Shown here in pieces: positions 9,801 through 18,000 of a stretch of DNA of 61,392 bases. The stretch's first letter is position 1; each line of letters starts with the position of its first letter. A program made the position numbers and the translations under genes. The notes beneath the pieces were generated by a model. That model did no database searches. It was not told the origin of the DNA and saw only the letters and a program-made list of their open reading frames with translations. Source of the stretch: Streptococcus orisratti DSM 15617 (GTDB taxonomy: Bacteria > Bacillota > Bacilli > Lactobacillales > Streptococcaceae); assembly GCF_000380105.1 (NCBI RefSeq), contig NZ_KB904452.1, forward strand, positions 1 through 61,392. Direction: 5' to 3'.

Positions 9801-10339
9801 AAAATGTCACCGCGATGACTAAATTCACCTGGACTAGAAACCTGAGACACTTTTTGATAGCCGATGGTTGACAATGTTTTTACTAGAGTGTCAAGTTCAT
9901 ATTCATTACCTACCGATAGCGAAATCTGGCTCTTACTGTATGTCTCTGGGCTGGGAAGTAAGATGCGCATTCCTGTCAAACTAGTAATTAGTACGCCAGT
10001 CTGATTTTCATCCATCAGAAAATTTAGACTTGTTAATCTTGAAATAGCTTTATCAAGTGAAGCAAAAATAAACTCTGCCGCTGCTACATCATCTGCAAAA
10101 AATTGATAGACTTTTTCCTCACCAATAAGACTAGAGAGATCACTTGCCAATTTCTCTGACTCATTCTGAGTAGGAGTCACCACAACTATCTTTCCATTAT
10201 TTTCTTGGAATGCTGAAGCGATAGCTACCGCCTTACTCGAACCTGAAAATCCCATAACAAGCTGACGACCAAAACTTGTCAGTTGGGTTTGCCATTCTTT
10301 GATAGCTTTATTTTGATTAAATAAATCACTAATATTCAT
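6845..10339 (-). CDS. mfd: Transcription-repair coupling factor Mfd
   Basis: Mfd removes RNA polymerase stalled at DNA lesions and recruits UvrA. The chosen start (MNISDLFNQN, 10339) gives 1164 residues: an N-terminal UvrB-like homology module, the RNA polymerase-interacting CarD-like domain (YVVHHVHGIGKF near 495-506), a RecG-type SF2 helicase with Walker A GDVGFGKTE and DEEQ box (VIDEEQRFG), and the TRCF C-terminal domain. The start lies 4 bp after the pth stop, so translation is probably coupled; longer upstream starts would run through pth. Size and motifs are intact. Confidence 0.96.
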   Translation of the reverse strand: MNISDLFNQNKAIKEWQTQLTSFGRQLVMGFSGSSKAVAIASAFQENNGKIVVVTPTQNESEKLASDLSSLIGEEKVYQFFADDVAAAEFIFASLDKAISRLTSLNFLMDENQTGVLITSLTGMRILLPSPETYSKSQISLSVGNEYELDTLVKTLSTIGYQKVSQVSSPGEFSHRGDILDIYEITEEVPYRVEFFGDEIDGIRQFDVESQTSLTSLENIELSAADDMILTADDFNRAVSKLEHHYQLASKDSKSYLEELLSATRNHFKHQDVRRFSSLFYEKKWTLLDYIPKKIPVFFDDFQKIVDRNAKFDLEIANLLTEDLQKGKAVSSLDYFADVYKDLKNYQPATFFSNFHKGLGNLKFDKLHNFTQYPMQEFFNQFPLLIDEIRRYQKSNATILLQVDSQHGLERLQENLQEYDLELPISDVNDITPKEAQLIIGNLATGFYFADEKVVLITEHEIYHKKIKRKIRRSNISNAERLKDYNELSKGDYVVHHVHGIGKFLGIETIEIHGTHRDYLSIQYQDSAKISLPVEQIESLSKYVSAGGKEPKINKLNDGRFQKTKQKVTKQVEDIADDLLRLYAERSQLKGFSFSPDDDLQREFDDDFAYVETEDQLRSIMEIKHDMEDNKPMDRLLVGDVGFGKTEVAMRAAFKAVKDHKQVAVLVPTTVLAQQHYTNFAERFDNYPVNVDVLSRFRSKKEQNETLEKLKQGQVDIIIGTHRLLSKDVEFSDLGLIVIDEEQRFGVKHKEKLKELKTRVDVLTLTATPIPRTLHMSMLGIRDLSVIETPPTNRYPVQTYVLETNPGLVREAIIREMDRGGQIFYVYNRVDTIDQKVAELQELVPEASIGFVHGQMSEIQLENTLMDFIDGVYDVLVATTIIETGVDISNVNTLFIENADHMGLSTLYQLRGRVGRSNRIAYAYLMYRPDKVLTEISEKRLDAIKGFTELGSGFKIAMRDLSIRGAGNILGASQSGFIDSVGFEMYSQLLEEAIAKKQGKSTARRKSNAEINLQIDAYLPNDYINDERQKIDIYKRIRSIEGQEDYQNLQDELIDRFGEYPDQVAYLIEIGLLKYYMDSIFVELVERKQDRVTVRFEKASLALFLTQDYFEALSKTNLKAQISENKGKMEIIFNVCQRKNYEILEELLKFGQGFAEIKNRQQKN

Positions 10340-10343
10340 CTTT

Positions 10344-10913
10344 TTAACCATTAAACTTTCGCATGACTTTTTCAAAATCACTTTCTTGTAAATAAAAATT
10401 GACAGCCTTATCAACCTTATCTAGAGCATTAGAAATTAAAATAGCTTCATCATCCTTAAACTTTCCAAGAACATGATTAATCACTGTCATTCCTGGTGCT
10501 GGACGACCAATGCCAATTTTAAGACGATTAAATTCTTGACTACCAATATGGGCTATAATGGATTTAATACCATTATGGCCACCTGCAGAACCTTTTTGAC
10601 GGAAACGTATTTTTCCAACCTCCATATCTAAATCATCATAAATCACTAATAAATCTTCAATAGGAATATTGTAATAAGTTAAGAGTGCTTTAACTGCTAA
10701 CCCCGAATTATTCATAAAAGTTATTGGTTTTACAAAATAAATTTTTTCTCCATTTAAAAATGTTGAACCTATTAAAGCTTTAAAATTTTTATCTTCTGTA
10801 AAGTTGATGTCAATTTCATTGACAATTTTGTCAACAACCATAAAACCAATATTATGGCGTGTATTTTCATATTTTGAGCCTGGATTTCCCAAACCCACAA
10901 TCATTTTTACCAT
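10344..10913 (-). CDS. pth: Peptidyl-tRNA hydrolase
   Basis: Pth frees tRNA from prematurely released peptidyl-tRNA. The 189-residue product has the family signature [19 protein letters not shown] at the N-terminus, including the catalytic His, and the conserved YDDLD and [12 protein letters not shown] segments mid-protein. It follows ychF after a 76-bp gap that contains a perfect palindrome, and is directly upstream of mfd, the standard streptococcal arrangement. Confidence 0.96.
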   Translation of the reverse strand: MVKMIVGLGNPGSKYENTRHNIGFMVVDKIVNEIDINFTEDKNFKALIGSTFLNGEKIYFVKPITFMNNSGLAVKALLTYYNIPIEDLLVIYDDLDMEVGKIRFRQKGSAGGHNGIKSIIAHIGSQEFNRLKIGIGRPAPGMTVINHVLGKFKDDEAILISNALDKVDKAVNFYLQESDFEKVMRKFNG

Positions 10914-10940
10914 TGTATTTTCCTTTCAAAACAGCAAAAG

Positions 10941-10964
10941 GACTGAAAAAAATTTTTTTCAGTC
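10941..10964. terminator. Perfect 24-bp palindrome between ychF and pth
   Basis: GACTG, seven A, seven T, CAGTC reads the same on both strands. As RNA from ychF it would form an A-U rich stem, probably a weak terminator or mRNA-processing signal before pth. Confidence 0.5.
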
Positions 10965-10989
10965 AAGTTTCAATTGTAATTAACGAGGG

Positions 10990-12105
10990 TTAAACATTAA
11001 AGCGGAACTCCATAATATCACCGTCTTGAACAATATATTCTTTTCCTTCTTCACGTAGACGACCTGCCTCTTTGACTGCTTTTTCAGAGCCATACTTGAT
11101 AAGGTCATCATAGGACATGGTCACCGCACGAATGAATCCACGTTCAAAGTCTGAGTGGATAATTCCAGCTGCTTGAGGAGCCTTGATACCTCGTTTGAAA
11201 GTCCAAGCACGTACTTCCTTTTCTCCTGCTGTAAAGTAAGTACCAAGACCAAGCAAATGGTAGGCAGCACGCGTCAACTTGTCCACGCCTGATTCTGTCA
11301 AACCGAGGGCTTCTAAAAATTCACCCTTATCCTCGTCATCTAGTTCAGAAATTTCCTCTTCAGCACGCGCTGAGATGACAACAACTTCTGCATTTTCAGT
11401 AGCCGCAAATTCTCGAATTTGTTGAACATATTTGATGTTGTCTGGATTTGCAACTTTATCTTCATCAACATTAGCCACATAAAGAACTGGTTTAGTCGTT
11501 AAAAGAAAAAGTTGCTTAACGATTTTTTGCTCATCATCTGTAAATTCAACAGTACGAGCTGACTTGCCATCTTCCAAAACTGGTTTAATTTTTTGAAGTA
11601 CATTAAATTCTGCAAGAGAATCTTTATCTTTTTGAGTGCGAGCAATTTTTTCTACACGTGCGTAGCGTTTATTAATAGACTCAAGATCTGCCAAAATCAA
11701 TTCCAAATTGATTGTTTCAATATCTGCTATTGGATCCACAAATTCGGATTCACGTCCTTGTTCACGCATAACATTTTCATCATCAAAGGCACGGACCACA
11801 TGAACAATAGCATCAACCTCACGGATATTAGCTAAGAATTTGTTTCCAAGCCCCTCACCCTTAGAAGCACCTTTTACGATACCCGCAATATCGGTAAATT
11901 CAAAAGTGGTTGGTACTGTCTTTTTAGGGGTAATGAGCTCTGTCAACTTCTGTAAACGCTCATCTGGAACTTCTACCATGCCAACATTTGGATCAATAGT
12001 CGCAAATGGGTAGTTGGCAGCTTCTGCACCTGCCTTTGTAATTGCATTAAATAGAGTTGATTTACCAACGTTCGGCAAACCAACGATACCTGCTGTTAAA
12101 GCCAT
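10990..12105 (-). CDS. ychF: Redox-regulated ATPase/GTPase YchF (Obg-like)
   Basis: YchF is a universally conserved Obg-family P-loop protein (OLA1 family) that binds ribosomes and prefers ATP. The 371 residues show G1 [11 protein letters not shown] at 8-18, G3 [20 protein letters not shown] near 69-88, a coiled-coil insertion in the middle, and a C-terminal TGS domain ending in the conserved [13 protein letters not shown]. In other streptococci it sits close to dnaN; here the pilus island separates it from DUF951. Confidence 0.96.
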   Translation of the reverse strand: MALTAGIVGLPNVGKSTLFNAITKAGAEAANYPFATIDPNVGMVEVPDERLQKLTELITPKKTVPTTFEFTDIAGIVKGASKGEGLGNKFLANIREVDAIVHVVRAFDDENVMREQGRESEFVDPIADIETINLELILADLESINKRYARVEKIARTQKDKDSLAEFNVLQKIKPVLEDGKSARTVEFTDDEQKIVKQLFLLTTKPVLYVANVDEDKVANPDNIKYVQQIREFAATENAEVVVISARAEEEISELDDEDKGEFLEALGLTESGVDKLTRAAYHLLGLGTYFTAGEKEVRAWTFKRGIKAPQAAGIIHSDFERGFIRAVTMSYDDLIKYGSEKAVKEAGRLREEGKEYIVQDGDIMEFRFNV

Positions 12106-12346
12106 TTTTTACTCTCCAATTAAAAATTCAATCGTAATCATTATATCAAAAATATAGTAAAAGGAAAAACATTATCTAGAATGAAGGTAGCTGGTTGAAA
12201 AGTATGAAAACATCCCATAGCACTTTTTAATCCATATTGAAGAAGCTGTATGAATTTAATAAACTAATATTCACCGAGTATTTAGATCAATTTAGATTTT
12301 TCTTCTATACAGTAACCTTTAAGATCCATTGATACTAATATTTTTA

Positions 12347-12370
12347 ACTTTATTTGTGACTTTATTTGTG
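12347..12370. repeat. 12-bp tandem duplication at the srtC stop codon
   Basis: ACTTTATTTGTG occurs twice in tandem (12347-12358, 12359-12370). The srtC stop lies in one copy and the second copy repeats it, so the duplication leaves the protein end unchanged. Confidence 0.8.
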
Positions 12371-13312
12371 ATAGTGATTTTTCATATATTTTTTCATGAT
12401 TAACAAAATATCTTGATAAGTTTTAATTTGTGTTTGAGGTGATACTTTGAGTCCTTTTTCGGTAAGGTATTTCTGAGCTTGATCAAGATGTTTTTCCTGA
12501 TAACGATGGCTTGTCACAGTTAAAATGTAAGCAACTAACAAAATAAATATTGGTACAGCAATAAATGGTGCAATATAGATAGGTTTTATTTGTACAGCAT
12601 CAGAAATAATTTGAGCATCACCGTCACTATTTTTGATACGATGACCACGTACTAAAAGACGGTGGGTGTTAATTCCATAGGGAGTACATGTCACCAAGGT
12701 AACATAATCTTGCTCAGAATCTATGGTTAGACTGGATAAATCTGTTGGTTCTACGACACGAATTTGGTCAACTTGGTAGGTTAGCGTTTCATTAAGAATG
12801 TGAATGGTAAAAATATCTCCTTCACGCAGTTGGTCAAGGTCTGAAAAAAGCTTTGCAGAAGGCAAACCGCGGTGTCCAGACAAAACGCTGTGTGTCCCTT
12901 TACCACCGACTGGCAAGGAAGTACCTTCAAGATGTCCGATAGAAGTCTGAAGAACTGACTCATCTGTTCCGTGGAAGATGGATAATTTAACATTGATTTT
13001 AGGAATTTCAATGTAACCCATAATACCATTTTTATTGAAATTTAATTCTGCATTATAGGCAGCCTTATCTTGATCTGAGAAATTCCAGTTGATACCGTGA
13101 GTCTCATTATAATTTTTAGCACTTGTTAAAATGCTTGCATAATCTGTTTCTGACATTTTTGAAACACTCTCAGAGTAGGACATGATAGCTTCTGATTGGT
13201 GGAAAGAATTCCAATAATCACTGACTGAAGGATAGGCCAATAAAGCAAAACCTAGCAAAAAGACAAGTGGCATGATAACAGATTTCCATCGCTGCTTTAC
13301 CCGATTTCCCAT
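12362..13312 (-). CDS. srtC: Class C pilus sortase
   Basis: This membrane transpeptidase polymerises pilin subunits through their LPXTG motifs. The start at 13312 (MGNRVKQRWKS) has an AGAAAGGAG SD and gives 316 residues. It shows an N-terminal membrane segment (about 14-30), a catalytic His in SGHRG, the catalytic Cys in TLVTCTPYG, the downstream Arg in RLLVRG, and a class C-specific C-terminal membrane segment (about 250-272). The usual lid motif DPW/DPF is not present where expected: the region reads GINWNFSDQDKAAY. It is the last gene of the pilus cluster, behind a terminator that probably lowers its expression. Confidence 0.93.
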   Translation of the reverse strand: MGNRVKQRWKSVIMPLVFLLGFALLAYPSVSDYWNSFHQSEAIMSYSESVSKMSETDYASILTSAKNYNETHGINWNFSDQDKAAYNAELNFNKNGIMGYIEIPKINVKLSIFHGTDESVLQTSIGHLEGTSLPVGGKGTHSVLSGHRGLPSAKLFSDLDQLREGDIFTIHILNETLTYQVDQIRVVEPTDLSSLTIDSEQDYVTLVTCTPYGINTHRLLVRGHRIKNSDGDAQIISDAVQIKPIYIAPFIAVPIFILLVAYILTVTSHRYQEKHLDQAQKYLTEKGLKVSPQTQIKTYQDILLIMKKYMKNHYHK

Positions 13313-13402
13313 AGATGAGCTCCTTTCTAAAAAATATCTCTTGTCCCCACACTTCCACAGTTTAGCCATTATCCCTCAAAAGAAAACCATTAAACCATAG
13401 AA

Positions 13403-13472
13403 GTCTAGGGACACCTAGACCAAAAAATATCTTCGGAAATACCGCCATACAACTGTTAGCACTTCCGAAGAT
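13403..13472 (-). terminator. Hairpins between backbone pilin and sortase gene
   Basis: On the minus strand ATCTTCGGAA pairs with TTCCGAAGAT (13429-13438 and 13463-13472), with a long loop and a following ATTTTTTG. A second 7-bp hairpin GTCTAGG/CCTAGAC follows at 13403-13420. Together they look like a partial terminator after the abundant pilin message. Confidence 0.75.
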
Positions 13473-13489
13473 GACTTTTTTTTATTGAA

Positions 13490-14905
13490 TCAGTGAATAT
13501 TATTCATGCGACGTTTAGAAATCATGTAAACAAACGCAGCAAGTAGGAGGACAGAACCCGCAATATAGAACATTGTTGTACCAAATGAACCTGTTGATGG
13601 CAATTCAGCACCTTTCTTATTGACAACGTTTGAAGTATTTGTTGCTGTTGATGAAATACTTACTTCTTTACGTTCTGTCAAAATGTTGTAACCATTAGGA
13701 GCCTTGATTTCTTCAAGATAGTACTTTGTATTATCTCCTTTAAGACCTTTGATAACAACTTTACCAGCTTCAATGACTTGACCGTTTTCACTGGCTTCAG
13801 CAACACGGTAAGTACCATCTGTATTTTTAACAACTTTAATTTCATTGCCACCGCTTGCTGCATCATAAAGTTTGAATTCAGCACCAGTCAATGTATCAGA
13901 ACCATCTTCTTTAGATGTTTTGTTCAATGTGAATTGATACGTGTAAACTTTTGGATCTGGATCTGGATTTGGATCTGGGATTGGAGTTTCTCCATCTGCT
14001 GTTGTGTAAGAAATCTTAGCTGAGTTACTTGCTGTACCATCTTGTGCACCAGCTTTTACAGTGGCTTTATAGGTAACAACGACTTCTGCTGGGGAATTGT
14101 AGATAGTTGTCTTACCATCAACTTTTACCCAAGAAAGTTCAATAGTCATTTTACCGTCTGTACCATAAGTTGGAGTTACTGTGACTTCTTTCCCATCAAC
14201 AGTCACCTTAACAGTTGATTGATTGATTTCCAAGTCAGAAGGGGTATCGACAATAGTGTATTTAGTGATTAATTTTGAATCAGTACCGCTTGTTGTAACG
14301 TAGTTAGTTGCATTGAAGGCAATCTTATAGTCAATCACATCCCCAATCTTAGCAGTTGTTTCTGAGGTTGTTGCACCATTTACTACGATTTTCTTCGCGC
14401 CATCATTAGGAATATCTGGATTTGTTGTATTCTTATCTTTGATAGTTGCATTTGGATTTGTACTGTCAACAGTAATAGTTGTTCCAAGTGAAGATTTTAC
14501 ATAGTAGTAGCCATAGGTTAGGTTTGAGAAAACAAGTGTGTTGTCCTCTGCTTTAGCACTCTTCACTTCTGTTCCAAAACCCGCTGCCCAAGTTTTGAAG
14601 GCATCGCTTGAAACATCAATGTTGTCCTTAGCAAGAACATTTCCAGATTTATCAACGCTAAAGAAATCATTTCCTGTAAAGTTTTTACCAGTAGGAACCT
14701 TGTAAGAAATAGCTCCGTTACCATCTACTGTAGCGTCAAACAGTTTGTAGATTGTATAAGTTTGGCCTTGAGCTGCATTATCAATTGTGATGCTTGCTGT
14801 ACCACCTGCACCGGTGTCTACACTTTGCGCATTAACTTGCCCACCTACGAAAAGAAGAGCCAGCGTTGCAAAAAGAGTAGTTAAAAATTTTGTCATGTTT
14901 TTCAT
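13490..14905 (-). CDS. LPXTG major (backbone) pilin
   Basis: The chosen start MKNMTKFLTTL (14905) has an AGAGGA SD and a signal peptide ending near VGGQVNAQS. The 471-residue protein contains two Ig-like pilin regions, a Pro-Asp rich spacer near 340, a CnaB/SpaA-type domain with an E-box-like YYLEEIKAPNGY near 405, and the sorting signal LPSTG at 435-439 followed by a membrane span and a basic tail. I did not find a clear YPK pilin motif; Lys residues after NPDIPNDGAKK are the nearest candidate. The sortase C gene next to it supports the role of polymerised shaft subunit. Confidence 0.88.
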   Translation of the reverse strand: MKNMTKFLTTLFATLALLFVGGQVNAQSVDTGAGGTASITIDNAAQGQTYTIYKLFDATVDGNGAISYKVPTGKNFTGNDFFSVDKSGNVLAKDNIDVSSDAFKTWAAGFGTEVKSAKAEDNTLVFSNLTYGYYYVKSSLGTTITVDSTNPNATIKDKNTTNPDIPNDGAKKIVVNGATTSETTAKIGDVIDYKIAFNATNYVTTSGTDSKLITKYTIVDTPSDLEINQSTVKVTVDGKEVTVTPTYGTDGKMTIELSWVKVDGKTTIYNSPAEVVVTYKATVKAGAQDGTASNSAKISYTTADGETPIPDPNPDPDPKVYTYQFTLNKTSKEDGSDTLTGAEFKLYDAASGGNEIKVVKNTDGTYRVAEASENGQVIEAGKVVIKGLKGDNTKYYLEEIKAPNGYNILTERKEVSISSTATNTSNVVNKKGAELPSTGSFGTTMFYIAGSVLLLAAFVYMISKRRMNNIH

Positions 14906-15078
14906 GAAATCCTCTTTCTTTTTCCTAAAATAGCGTGTCACTGTTAAGAGGAAGCTAGTAGCTCCTCCTAATAATGAAGAGTTAAGTAAGTTCAATCGTA
15001 GTTTTCGTTCGTTGTTACCTTTAAGAATTAACTATAGCAACAACTTTCTCAAACACGATAAGTGACCGATGGGAGTTG

Positions 15079-18000
15079 TTAAGATTGACCACTCCTTTCA
15101 CGGTTATGGTTCATCCATAAACTGCCAAGCAATGCAATTACCATCAAAGTGATACCAGCTATGATGAAAACATATTTTCCGCTACCACCTGTGCTAGGTA
15201 AGGCTTTACCTGCTTCATTGGCAATCTGGATACGATTGCTGTAACCACCAGCTGCCGCTGTAAGCTGCGCTTTGGTATATGAGCTAATAGCTGTGCCATT
15301 TTCATCCGACAAAGCAACAGTAAAGATCTTATTACCAGAGGTGTCTGTAGCCTCTGTCACTGTGAAATACAAGTAACTATCAAGAACGATATAGCCATCT
15401 GGTGCTGCTGTTTCCTTGATACGGTAACGACCAGCTGTCAAGCCAACTGGAATATTAACTCCAGCATCAGCTGATGCTATCGCTAATTCTCCAACACCAC
15501 TGATTGCAGCCCAAGAAATGCCATCCCACTTACTAATTTCAAATTTTCCACCTGCAAGAGCAGACCAATTAGGTGTCGTTTTTTGAAGATTTATGGTTGG
15601 AGTGACAGTCAGATCTCCGTTAACAATGGTGATATCATAGTTCTGGACTTTAGTATTAATATCTGCAGTGTAAGTAAAGGTATTGGCTGATGATCCTGGA
15701 GCCGTTTGGCTACCTGTCACATCGTAGGTCATTCCTTCACCAAAGACAAAACCTTCATCAGCAGTTGTTTGCGAAGGATTTACTACCTTATTGGTCAAGG
15801 CTTGACCATCATAAGCCTTAGTGTCTGACGCAGATGTCAATGTAACCTTACGCGGTTTGATAATCAGGCTACCATCAGATACTTCGAAGTTAACATCAAA
15901 ATTCGTGTTTTCATTTGAGAAACGATTACTAATGCTTAAATTATAGGTACCAGCATCCTTTTGAGTAATAACCTTATCACTGTCACTGCCGTTGAAAACA
16001 ATGTCACTTTCCTTATACAGGCTATTGCTAATATTACTTATCTTATAAGTGATTGTTTCTGGAATAGCATTGTAAACTTTCTCAATTTTATCACCATCAA
16101 TAGTAACAGTTACCTTCAACGGACTTACTGTCAATATACCATCAACGTAAGTCACCTTGTAATAGTCCGTATGATCTTTACCAGCTTCATCAACAATACG
16201 AGCCTGTTTAGGTGTAGTTCCACTAATTCCCGCATTTACTTGGCCACCATCATAAACAATTGTGTCAAGTTTATCTCCTGATTTTAGATAGTTACTATAG
16301 TCACTAATCAAATCTGAAAGTCCTGAGCTCTTAAGCTCTGTCCCATCATAAATTTTCGACTTATCACTAGCTTTTAGCGTGATATTTTTCTTGTAATAAA
16401 GATCAATTGTCAGGTTGCCACCATCACTAATCTTATAGACAACTTTATCCCTAGCTTTGTCACTGTCCTCAGAGTGATCATAAGTGTAACCGTCAACAGT
16501 CTTATGGTCAAGAACATAGGTCGATGATTTCTTATGATAGGTTGTCAATGCTTCCTGACCATCAATAGGATTACCATCCATATCAAGATAATTAACAGTA
16601 ATCGCCTTGGTGTCATAACTAGCATACTTAAAGGTGATGACATTATTCGCTGCATTAGAGGTCAGAACTAGGCTCTGGGTATTTTCTATAGGATAATAAT
16701 CCGTGCCTAGCATATCTGCGGTAACGCCTGTCTGAGTTTTCATGTGGTCTTTATCAACTTTAGTAGCTGACTCTTTAGCACGAATCACACTACCATCGAC
16801 TGTTTTGGTGACAGTCGGCGCCACCTCAATAGCTGGATTATCCGCTAAAACATAGCGAATAGTGTAATCTACTTCTGCTGCCCTCGGCGTATAATAGAAA
16901 ATTATTGTGTTGTTATCATAGTCAAGCTGAATTGTTGAGGCTGTCACCTCAGGTCGATAACCTGTAATAGCCAGAGGTTTTTCAGTAATATTCTGACCAA
17001 CTGTTAAGCTTGGGCTGGTGATTTCCTTATCAGCAGCCAATCTTGTATCACTACCTTTTTCCAGATACTTAACTGTATAGGTCAATGGTTTCAATTCCCA
17101 CTTAGCAGTCAGCTTGATATCTGAGGTAATTTTCTTATCCCACTCGAATCGCTTACCATCTGACGTGTACCAGCCAAGGAAATTATAATGGTCTCTTGTT
17201 GGATCAGTCGGTGCTGTTGCATACTTGTATTTTTTAACCGTTTGATTAGTTGGTGTTGCACTGCTTGCTCCTGCTGTGTCAAAACTTACCGTGAAAGTCG
17301 GTGCAATCCACTTAGCATAGAGCGGTAGGTTGTTAGCTGGCATTTTATTGAAGGTATACTTTTCCGTTAACAAGGAATCAGCATACCAACCGCCCCAAGT
17401 ATAATCTTCATCGACACCGCTTGGACGCGATGGTTGATAATTGTAGGTTGATGTATTGATATTGCTATCGAAGAGAATATCGGATTTTGTCGCTATCTTG
17501 TCACTACCATAGTAGTAATCAATATTGTAACTACTTCGTTTGTAGTAGAAACGATAGGTAGAACCAGACGTTCCATAATAGATTGTATTACCTGCCATGA
17601 ATGACTGATTTGTATAATAGCTATAACCATAAATGTCCTTAGGATTTAGTGTTCCTGACTTTATGAAAGATTGACTATATTTATCTGATTTTTGATAAGA
17701 ACCATCTGACTGTTGTAACCAGTATTCTACACTGTTTTGAGTACTGTACCTTGTCCAACTTGCTGTGTAAACCCGTGTTGTCCCACTAGCTGGTAGCATA
17801 TCCGAGGTTACTTCATAACGCTTAGTCTTGAAATTAGGTGACCATAAATCAAAATTATACCCTCCAGAACTATAATAAACTTCCTTAGGATTAGAGGTTG
17901 ACGATGGCCAATTACTGGAAATATCTTGTCCCAAGACAACATTTGTAATACGATACTGAGTACCAGAGTAAGTTTGACCATTCATTGTAATCCGACCATT

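Noticed and set aside
14906..14995. Upstream extension of the pilin reading frame
   Set aside because: The 30 extra codons precede a good SD and signal peptide start at 14905 and contain no signal-peptide logic.
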